Positions 47,784 to 56,517 of a DNA stretch of 64,000 nt are shown here, piece by piece. Made by a program: the position numbers and the translations under genes. Each line of letters begins with the position of its first letter. Within the stretch, counting starts at the first letter, position 1. The notes under the pieces were generated by a model. The model did not search any database and had not been told where the DNA came from. It saw nothing but the letters and a program-made list of their open reading frames with translations. This DNA comes from Scenedesmus sp. ARA3 (lineage: Eukaryota; Chlorophyta; Chlorophyceae; Sphaeropleales; Scenedesmaceae): assembly GCA_004335835.1 (NCBI GenBank), contig RWJK01001359.1:1-64000 (forward strand), in the 5' to 3' direction.

Positions 47784-48060
47784 GCAGCTAGCTGCACGGC
47801 AACCGCACAGTAGCAGTTGGGAGCAGCTAGCTGGATGCGAGCAGCATTCAAGAGGTGGATGTTTGGATGGGCTGGGGTTGGAAGGGTGCTGTTGGGGTGT
47901 AGGTAGATGGGAGGTTGCCGCTGCACTCTCGCTTTGACCCTGAGGAGCTGGACATCAGCCCAGAGTTCCTTAGCCCCACACCCGCACGGCCGCCTGGCGG
48001 CAGCGGGCCCTACTCGCCCATGCCTGACAACCTGTGAGCAGCTAGCTGCATGGCAGCAGT
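47665..48060 (+). repeat. Tandem duplication of the LamG terminal exon
   Basis: The last ~115 bases of the final exon plus ~30 bases of 3' UTR (about 47670-47810) recur at about 47920-48060. Most differences are synonymous; the copy has one extra T near its start and one extra AAC codon before the stop (48035-48037). Confidence 0.9.
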
Positions 48061-49966
48061 TGGCACGCGGGTGTGGGCGGCTGTAAGCAGCTGAACTGCA
48101 GCTGTACAGCAGCAGCTGGTGAACCTCTGAGCAGCAGCCGGCAGCTGCATGTGCGCAGCTGCACAGCAGCTGTACTGCAGCTGCCCACGAGCAGCTGCAC
48201 AGCAGCTGCGCAGCTTCAGGCAGCTGGTTGTGGGCAGCTGCACAGCAGCAGGCAGCTGCATGTGCGCAGCTGTACAGCAGCAGCTGGCTGGATTTGAGCA
48301 GCAGCGAACAGCTGCATGATTCCGATGGTTGGGTTGGCCTGGGGGTGGAAGGGTGCTGTGTGGGGGCGTAGGTAGATGGGAGGAAGTGCCGCGCTGTATG
48401 TTGGCAGCTGCCAGGGTGGTGTGTGTGGTGTGAGGTGGTTGATCTGGGGGTGGTGTGTGGTGTGTGTATATGGGAGTTGGGGGAGGTTTGACAAGGGGCT
48501 GAGCTGTGGCAGCATGCATGAGCGGCAGTAGGTGTAGATGGCAGAGGTGTGTGGGGACCAACCAGCAGCTGGCGTGGTGTGCAGCTGGCACTGCGCTTGT
48601 GGTGGCGCTGACGAGTTGACTACTACTAGCTTGCTGGGTAACGGTAGTCTGGTGTTGAGTTGCAATCGCAGAGCAGCTTTGGTTGTTGTTGGGGGCAGCA
48701 CTTGCGGCAGGGTGCTATAGGCATGGGGGTTGTGTAACAGTGTGTTAGTTGCATAGACTAGGACAAAGCACAGCAGCGGTTTTGCAGCGTGCCGCGGGGT
48801 TCTGCAGGCTGGGCTTTTTGAAAGCTGCAGCCACCTTCTGGTGCTGGTACTGCATGTGTGCATCTCTGTACATTGTTTCCAGGGCTGTGCTGCCCCGTTG
48901 CTGGGGCCTTACATCAAGGACAGGCCCGTACTGCTTTATACGTGCTGCTTTTTTGCACATACTGCTGCGCTGCACAGCCACAGCAGCCTGCATGGCACCA
49001 CACCTACATAAGTGGCAGCCTTATGTATGGGCATGTAGTTGTAAGGAACAGCAGCATGTCGTGCTGTGATGTTTCTGGTCCGGTGTCTGTGCATTACTTT
49101 GTGCTTTGTGCAGTTTGCAGGTGCTGCGTGCATTGGGCTTGCTAGGGTTGGCTACAGCGCCTGCATCAATGTGTGTTGCAGAGACGGCGAGCTCTCGCTC
49201 TTACCATAATACTCAGCCAGTCACAGCTGGAACATATTGCTGCACTGGCACCTATAGGCACCTATAGCTATGCATGGTATCATCTTGGACATCAGAGTGT
49301 AACATGTATTAGGTGTGTATGCCCTGCTCAGAGCATTTTGCCACGGGTCTGCTCTGCTTGCTGTGGCAGGCACATAACAGCAATTGGCCTTTACAGTTTG
49401 TGGTGTATGCAGATGTACATTGATTTCTGACGCTGCATGCATAGCTTCTGTTGTGGTTGGAGGTGGCGATGGTATGTGTGCTAGCACACTTTGAAACCTG
49501 CTGGAACTCATATGACATGAGGTCACGAGCTGATCACCTATATGCCGCGTGATGCTGCCCTGCTGCCATTGATTGGTGAGAAACTGCACCGAAGTGGTGC
49601 ACATACAGCACTGGGGTACACCCATATATGTCAACCAAGAAACACGCAGCACGCCACCAGGATGGCACATGAACTCCATAGATCAGATCCACACTGGTCA
49701 GCAGTAACTGGAACGTCCTGTTACATGCTACGCTACTAGCTGTCATAGTATGACAAGCTGCCGCAGCCGTTGCACAACTCGCACTTCATACGTCAGTTTC
49801 TTAGTCCCCGCTGCTATGCACACTCTCAGCTGCCTTGCCAGTGCTATGTGATCACTCGCTGACAGGCTCATCATGCGTCCGCTCCAGCCACTGTTGTCGC
49901 CTGCTGCTGCTGCTGCTGAGGCGGCGGCGGCGGCTGGCGCCACCTGATGCTGTTGCTGCTGGCGGC
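48038..49966. other. Convergent intergenic region rich in CAGCTG words
   Basis: About 1.9 kb between two converging genes. 48080-48300 is a dense field of CAGCTG/GCAGCTGCA words that can pair with themselves; 48340-48390 repeats the block that precedes the duplicated LamG exon (GGAAGGGTGCTG..GTAGGTAGATGGGAGG). 48500-49966 holds nothing I can support apart from the glutaredoxin 3' UTR, with a minus-strand TGTAA (plus 49720-49724). Confidence 0.45.
49720..49724 (-). terminator. TGTAA polyadenylation motif (glutaredoxin)
   Basis: TTACA on the plus strand, about 245 bases after the glutaredoxin stop; a plausible but distant polyadenylation signal. Confidence 0.35.
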
Positions 49967-50026
49967 TCACTCGTTCTTGATTCGCTCCAGCAGCTCCGTC
50001 AGCTCCCCAGACTGGTATGCCTCTGC

Positions 50027-50060
<34 letters not shown>

Positions 50061-50896
50061 CAGCAGCAAGCACACTGATCAGGCTCAACAAAAGTGATGT
50101 TGACCTCTGTGCAGCAGCATGAACAACAGGCCACTGACAGAAATATTTCAAATACAAGAGTTGCGAACTCAGCCAGTGTTTGGCCTCCTCCAAGAAAATG
50201 TGAGACGGAGGTGGACCCCTGCACAGCTTTGGCAACAGCTAGTGCAGCTGAAGTGTATGTACCGCTCCTAGTGCATGCTGGTGTATGCACACAGGCAGAC
50301 TCTTGACAAGGCACTTGGCCATGCTTCTGCTGTTCACAGTGCTGCAACTTCTGTATTGTTGAACAACACCATTACGTGCAACTGCAGCTGCTGCATATCA
50401 GACAGAAGATGCATCGCTCACCAATCATGATGTCGCAGCCACCAAAGAACTCCCCATCAATGTACACCTGAGGGAACCTGCGGGTTACATGCAGCACCGG
50501 GCACACAACCAGAAACGTCAGAGTGACGCAGGAGCATCCAGCGTCAAGAGGGAGCCAACAGTACGACAGCCATCATAGCAGATGAGCACCCCAACCTGCT
50601 GCAAGACACACGTGTCCCCGACATCAAGCATGATGCACTGAGCAGCATGAAGCAGCTGTGCCACGTACACGGTGTGCATCCCATTGCAACCAAGGCCGCC
50701 TGGGGGTACACAACCAGCTCCTTACACCAACATGCACTCTTACTGTCAATGAGCACACACAAACACACACTCACGTGGGCCACTGGCTGTACTCCTTCAT
50801 GCCTGTGCGCAGCGCTTCATTCTCCAGGATGTTGACGGTCTCAAAGGGCGCGTCCACGTTGCGCAGGATCTGCACAGGACCATGAATCAGAGCCAG

Positions 50897-50936
<40 letters not shown>

Positions 50937-51627
50937 GTGTCGCAGCAGCAGGTTACAAAGGTGAGGAGAGTGCAGCTGCATATGCAGCATAACCCCCCAC
51001 CAAGCCACATGCCTCTGCTGCCTCTGCTGCTGTTGCTCAAAGTAAGCGGCACACTAAGCAGCACTATGAGCTCCAACAGCAGTGCCTCACTCCAGACGTC
51101 AGTGTGCAGTATCACCTGCTATGTAGAGCTGCCAGCCGCTGCTCACCTGCACGACTGTGTTGCTGAAGCCACACTGCGGGAACTGCTTTGTGCCTTTCAT
51201 GAACACCACGATCTTGTTTGACTGGATCAGGTTGTCGATTGCGCCCTTGAGCTGCGGCGCCATGCCTTGCCCTGCATGCAAGATATGCGCGAGATATGCA
51301 GAGAAGGTGGTTGGAGCCCAGAAGAAAGCATGCAGCGCAACACTGCACAGCTGCATGTGTCATACAGTTGCTCCTGGTGGCGTGCATGCCACTGCTGGCA
51401 GTGCTTGGCAGGCGAGCAGACCCACCTGCAAACATTGCCTTCACCACAACAGTACTGCGGCGTGTCTGCTGTTGGCTGCCAGCCCGCTGCATGCGCGCTG
51501 CATGGCACGCTGCTGCAGGTCTACGCTGTACCACTGGTGCACTGAAGCTACAGGATGGCACACATGGTGTCCTGGATGCAGCAGCACACTGCACAGGCAC
51601 GCTGCAACGCTGCAGTGTGAACGCCAT
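49967..51627 (-). CDS. GRXS14: Monothiol CGFS glutaredoxin, plastid-type
   Basis: Five minus-strand exons: 51426-51627, 51147-51271, 50775-50869, 50422-50477, 49967-50022; 177 residues. The first ~65 residues ([20 protein letters not shown]...) are a Ser/Ala/Arg/Cys-rich leader typical of plastid import. The single glutaredoxin domain has [20 protein letters not shown] with the CGFS active site (Cys about 101), then [20 protein letters not shown], the conserved TFPQVY cis-Pro loop and GGCD motif, and a short C-terminal helix ([12 protein letters not shown]). Proteins of this type bind a [2Fe-2S] cluster with glutathione and pass it on in plastid Fe-S assembly. Introns carry CTG runs (sense strand) near their acceptors. 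It shares a 324-base 5' region with the mTERF-like gene. Symbol follows the plant orthologue. Confidence 0.94.
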
Positions 51628-51950
51628 GGTAGACGCGCGCGAAGCAAAGCCGAACTTAACAAGCGTCTGTGTTGATGATGATCGCGGTGGAGTATGTGAC
51701 TGCGTCGACGTCCCACAGCTCAAATCCAGGACCAACTCCTACCACATCAAGCGAAACCCTGGTAGTGCCTTTGTCACGCAGCTCCATGACAAATCACTAA
51801 TCACAAGCAAAACGTCCTGAATTTGTGTCAGCACGCTCGCGTCTCTGCACAGTTGCAAAGGGCGGGCGCTGCACCCATCTCTCTGTTGCCTGCCAGTGCG
51901 CTAGCACTCCCCGCACTTACTGCACATCAGCTTGAATTTACCATTTCACA
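51628..51950. promoter_or_regulatory. Divergent promoter region
   Basis: 323 bases between the start codons of the glutaredoxin (minus) and the mTERF-like gene (plus). It must contain both promoters; no TATA box stands out. Confidence 0.45.
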
Positions 51951-53048
51951 ATGCGGGTGGGTGCGGCGAATTACAGCATATGGTTGTTGCTGTCCTTGCT
52001 GCTGTCAAGTGTCTGGTGTGTGTGTGGTTGCAACACTGTGTGTCTTACTCCCTTCACCCCACCACTACTGCTGCAGGTACTCGGCAACAGCTACAGTGTA
52101 CAGGCGTCCAGCAGCAGTAGCAGGCCAGCAGCAGCTGCAGTACGACAGCAGCAGCCATGCCAGTTGTCCAGGCAGCGAGTCAGGCTGGCTGCAGCAGGGG
52201 ATGCAGGAGCGGCGGCATCAACCAAAAGCATAAACCCATTCACAGCCGCAACCATTACAGCAACTAGCACCCCGCAACCAGCGGCCAGCAGCGCAGCAGC
52301 GCCAGAGCGGACAGAGGAGTGGAGTGCGTGCATGCAGCGCTTGCAGGACATGGGCTTCGCTGAGCAGCAGGCTGAGCAGTGTGTGCAGCGAGCATTTGGC
52401 TGGGGCGCAAAGGCACGCTCGTACTGGCGGCACGAGAAGGTGGGCAGCAGCAGGTTATGCAACAGCAGCATGGCTGTGGGGATAACTTCTGGCACATGCA
52501 CTGAGTGTTAGATGGGGAGTGAGACATGGAGCGTTGCAACCCTCTATCGTGACACTTGTGTCTGTGGCGCCTGTCAGGTCTGGTACCTGCAGCTAGCTGT
52601 TAGCCTACACCCCACAGCTGATGATACTTCCATGCAGCCTAAGTGCGGAGTCACCTGAGCAGCAGCCACCTGCACCTGCACTCTGGGTCCCAAACACACA
52701 CAACTGCACCGCTGTGTTATCTTCTGCGCATTGCCGCACATGTACATGCAGAGCGAACAGCCGGCAGACCTGCAGCAGCTGGAGGCCTCGCTGCAGTTCC
52801 TGCGGCAGCTGGGCAGCGGCATGACCGAGGAGCAGCTCTTAAAAGTGGTCAAGGCCTTTCCTGAGGTGCTGGGCTGCGATGTGCAGCAGCAGCTGCAAGG
52901 CAACGTAGACAAGCTGCAGAAGGATTGGAACCTGCAGGGCAGCGTGCTGACTAAGGCTGTGCTGAGGCAACCTGCAGTGCTGGGCTATAACTTGGACTGC
53001 ATGGGTGACTGTGCTGGCGAGTGCAACAGATGCTGGGCGCGGTTCTAG
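51951..53048 (+). CDS. Short mTERF-like protein with cysteine-rich C-terminus
   Basis: Exons 51951-52439 and 52752-53048 (261 residues). Within the first exon, 51957-52076 has GT..AG ends, is 120 bases and has no stop, so it may be a spliced intron; splicing gives a two-codon first exon and a typical Ser/Ala/Gln/Arg organelle leader (221 residues), retention gives a hydrophobic N-terminus (SIWLLLSLLLSSVWCV). A UBA-like helix pair follows (MQRLQDMGFAEQQAEQCVQRAF), then mTERF-type repeats: LRQLGSGMTEEQLLKVVKAF, PEVLGCDV and LRQPAVLGYNLDC. mTERF proteins bind organelle nucleic acid. The end, DCMGDCAGECNRCWARF, has four cysteines in C-x3-C-x3-C-x2-C spacing that could bind metal. Only about two repeats are present, fewer than in classical mTERFs. 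Confidence 0.68.
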
Positions 53049-54052
53049 TGCGGCAGTGGGCTGGTGGGGTGTTGAGTTAGTGAAGCTGCTGGTGCTGCGC
53101 CGGGCATGCAATACACTGTGGAGTTGCAGCAGTTGTGTACATTTGTGAGTGAGTGTGAGTGGTTGGAAGCTGAATGTGAGGGAGAGTGTCATTGGAGGGT
53201 CCTTTTGGGATCAAAGTGAGAGCTGGTGATGCCAGCGCAAACTGGCACTGCTGCTTCTGGAAGCTGTTGCACTGACAGTAAATGACGAATTCTACAGTGT
53301 CAGCAGGCTGTCATCAGACACAGTGGGCTTGGCAGGAACGTCTGATATTAAAATTTCCCTGTGGCTGTTTAAGTTTGGCAGCCTGCAGGCATGGAAAGGC
53401 AGCAGCTGGCTTTCTGTGAGCCGCAAGCTTGCTGCAAGCAACATCTAACAGCACAGAGTGCGGGCATTGCACTGATGCACAATTGTACACGCTGCACATG
53501 TTGAGGCCTTGTTGACTCCTGCATAGGCTCTGCTGTACACATATGTGTTTCTTGGGCAAGATCTGGTTTTGCTTATGGTACGACCAAATTCTAAAGTGGT
53601 GCTTGTCGCCACTGGTCACCATGGGCATCATATCATGGTGGTCATCCAGTCGAACACCGCAAGCTACTGGGTTGTGTTACAATCAACTACTAGTATTTTG
53701 GCACTACCCAAGCTGCCTGGGTACCCTTTGGCGTAACAGGGACAAGGACTAGCACTGTGCTCAGGCACGGCAGCAGCCAACACTTGGGTCTGGACCTCAG
53801 ACCAAAAGTTTTGCAGCCTGGCCCTGGTCACATGCAGGCTGCAGCCGCTGCAAACAGAACTGCCAATGCTCTGGTACACGCATGTTATAGCATGATACAG
53901 CCTGAAAGCACTCTGAGTTGTAGCTTTCAATGGCAGCACAGACCACACGTAACTACGCGTCGGCCCAGGGTCCCATGCAATCCCAGTGGCAGGGCAACAC
54001 CCAGCACCGACAAGCATGACTGCCGCAGCTCCTGCTGCTGCCACCGCCGTTA
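53049..54052. other. Convergent intergenic region
   Basis: 1 kb between the ends of two converging genes; 3' UTRs only, no other feature seen. Confidence 0.45.
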
Positions 54053-55199
54053 TTACTGCTGCTGCTGCTGCTGCTGCTGCATGGTGCGCAGCACATCTTC
54101 AAACGAGTCCTGCAGCCCCAGCATGTCGATGGGCATGCCGGTGGCTGCCCTGGCGCCAGGCAGGATCATGCCAGCATGCTGCACCACACGCAGCTCAACT
54201 GGACGCCCTGCTGCTGCTGCCACCTGCGCAACTCCAGCATGCTGCTGCGGCTGCTGCTGGTGTCCTTGGCTGCTGTTGGCTGCAGGGCTTGCTGTGGCGC
54301 TGCTGCTACCGTCCTGCTGTGCGGCTGAGTCATGCATGCGGGGGTAGGATAGCTCCTGCCAGCTGAACAGCAGTGGCGAGGTGGTGCTGGTGATGGGGCT
54401 GACGTCCAGCAGCACCACAGGCCCGCTGCCAGCCGGCATGTAGACGTCCATGACGTCTGCGCCATGGCAGCAGTGAAGCAATGCAGGGCAGTGCAGGGCA
54501 GGGCAGTGTGCAAGCATACTGTCAGCAGTGCGTGTGGTCGGAAACGGTTGCTGGTATGCAGAGCTAATAACGCTGCTGGATGTCGCACTTCAGGTGCCTG
54601 ACACAGCATGCTACCAAGTGCACTGTTCCATGCGTGTGCAGCACCGGCGATGCGCAGCGGTAGCTGCAGCTCCTGCAGGACTTTGACAACTTCACCTTTT
54701 GCCGCATCATACACTTCACCTTTTGCCGCATCATACACTCAATAGCATGCTAGCAGCTGCCCCTGACACATGAACTACACTTAACCTGTTGCACCCCAGA
54801 CAGCTACAAGCAGACCTCCATTCTCCCGCACACTGCACCCATCCACGCCACCTATCTCATACTCACATGCATCCAACGCGAAGCTGCTGCCGATCTTATC
54901 CGCATGCCACGCCAGCAGCCGCCGCCTAATAGCTTCCACCTCTCCCGGCAGGCTTAGCTGTGGCCAATGCTGGCTGGGGTCCCGTTGGCTGATGGCTACT
55001 ACTGTGTGGCCTAACACAAAGCAGCGGAACTCCCGCTCAGGTGCTAGCTCCTGCCAGCGGCGCAGCACCAGCTGGGGCACTGGCGGCGCTGCTGCTGCAG
55101 CTGCTGCTGCAGCTGCTTGTTGATCGCTGAGCTGCCCCTGCTGCTGCTGTGAGCCCTGCTGCTGCGAGCCCTGCTGATCTTGCTGCTGCCCAGTTTGTG

Positions 55200-55230
<31 letters not shown>

Positions 55231-56010
55231 ATGCTGGTGAGTGTTTTGCATATGCTGCAGCTGCTCCAAGTCGTGCATCACGCGGTCAGAGCTCTTCAGC
55301 ACCAGGATCACCTGTAGCAGCAGACATGAAGGCACAACAGCAGAAAACACACGCACGCTGATCATCTCAGCAGTAGCACCAGCAAGGCTGTGCCAGACTC
55401 ACCACAGCAGACCAATTGCACTTTATTGAAAGGCACCCAGGTGCTGAGCGCTGTGGTTACACAGAGCCTGCTAGCTCCCATGCACTCAACAGCTGCCTGT
55501 CACACCATACAGCTCCGGTTTCAGTACGCACCTGGTCTGCATTGCAGCACTTGAGGCTGTTGTATGCGCTGATCCATAGCGCGTCAGTGGGGCTGCTCCA
55601 ATTCAGCCTGGGCGCAGCCTGGCCGCCCAGCTGCTGTATGGATGCCTCAATGGCAGCATGAAGCTCAGGGAAGCGCTCGTGCCAGGGCTGCTGCTCTGCT
55701 GCATCACTGCCTGAGTCTGATGAGGTGTCTGCGGCTGCATCTGCTGCTGTTGCGGAGGAGCTGCTGCTGTAGGTGTCATCTGGGTCGTAGTCGACACCTT
55801 GTACTACGATCTCTGTTGGCTGGGAGCGCACTGGCAGCTGCAGCAAGGATATTGGCATGGTGGCCGAGGTAGGTGGGGCATGAGTTATAAACATGGTTAA
55901 AGTGCTGTACACGTATACTGCTGTCTCCTGGCGCCAGTGCTGTTGAAATCAGAATACGGTGTGCAAGAAGTTGGGATATACGGAGGACAAGTGACACCAT
56001 GCAAGCCGCG

Positions 56011-56105
<95 letters not shown>

Positions 56106-56257
56106 ACCGCCTTGGAGGTGCTGCTGACAGTGATACCCTCCTCATGCAGGAAGTCTACGAACTCTGAAGTTAGGTCTACGAATAAGCTCTTGAACGTGCA
56201 GCTGCTGTATTGTTTGTACCAGGAGCTGTAGTTGCAGTGCACGAGCGCGGCATCCAT
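54053..56257 (-). CDS. CDC123: CDC123 (D123) translation-initiation factor assembly protein
   Basis: Four minus-strand exons: 56108-56257, 55532-55837, 54867-55311 and 54053-54456; 434 residues. CDC123 is an ATP-grasp protein that joins eIF2 alpha and gamma subunits in the cytosol. Motifs in order: YSSWYKQYSSCTFKSLFVDL, EFVDFLHEEGI, FPELHAAIEASIQQLGG with PRLNWSSPTDALWIS and NSLKC, VILVLKSSDRVMHDLE, LVLRRWQELAPEREFRCFV, VVAISQRDPSQHWP, then VMDVYMPAGSGPVVLLDVSP and LLFSWQEL. These match the family throughout, including the DVY and LLFSWEEL end. Odd features are a ~45-residue Gln-rich insertion after VMHDLEQLQHMQ and Ser/Asp and Gln tracts. Intron 1 begins GTGAGC and runs straight into about 30 AGC triplets. 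An upstream in-frame ATG at about 56320 is possible. Confidence 0.93.
54691..54740. repeat. 24-base direct repeat, two copies
   Basis: TTCACCTTTTGCCGCATCAT occurs twice in tandem (about 54690 and 54714) in CDC123 intron 3. Confidence 0.75.
56010..56104. repeat. (CTG)31 run next to the CDC123 intron 1 donor
   Basis: About 31 perfect CTG triplets on the plus strand (CAG on the sense strand of CDC123), beginning immediately inside the 5' splice site. It is the longest uninterrupted triplet run without a gap in the window. Confidence 0.95.
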
Positions 56258-56517
56258 TTCCCGTGACGGCAAGAGCAAGTATTGTTGCAGTACGCCCATC
56301 AGCAAGAAACGTCGTAGCAATGAAGAGGTCCAGAACTTCGCTTACGTGATACGATTCGCTGCCTTCACTGCGTTGTCGGTCAAGAAGTCGAAAGCAGCAA
56401 TGACTGACATGTGTTAGCAGCAGGGTCTACTGATCAGGCTGTCCTTCAAGAACAGCAGCACCCTTTGCAGCCCGCTACGACGACAACAGTTTCACAAACC
56501 TCCCTTGCTCGTTTGAC
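56258..56517. promoter_or_regulatory. Divergent promoter region
   Basis: 260 bases between the start codons of CDC123 (minus) and the FAD oxidoreductase (plus). Confidence 0.45.

Noticed and set aside
56010..56231. Poly-Leu frame on the plus strand
   Set aside because: It is the antisense reading of the CAG run in CDC123 intron 1.
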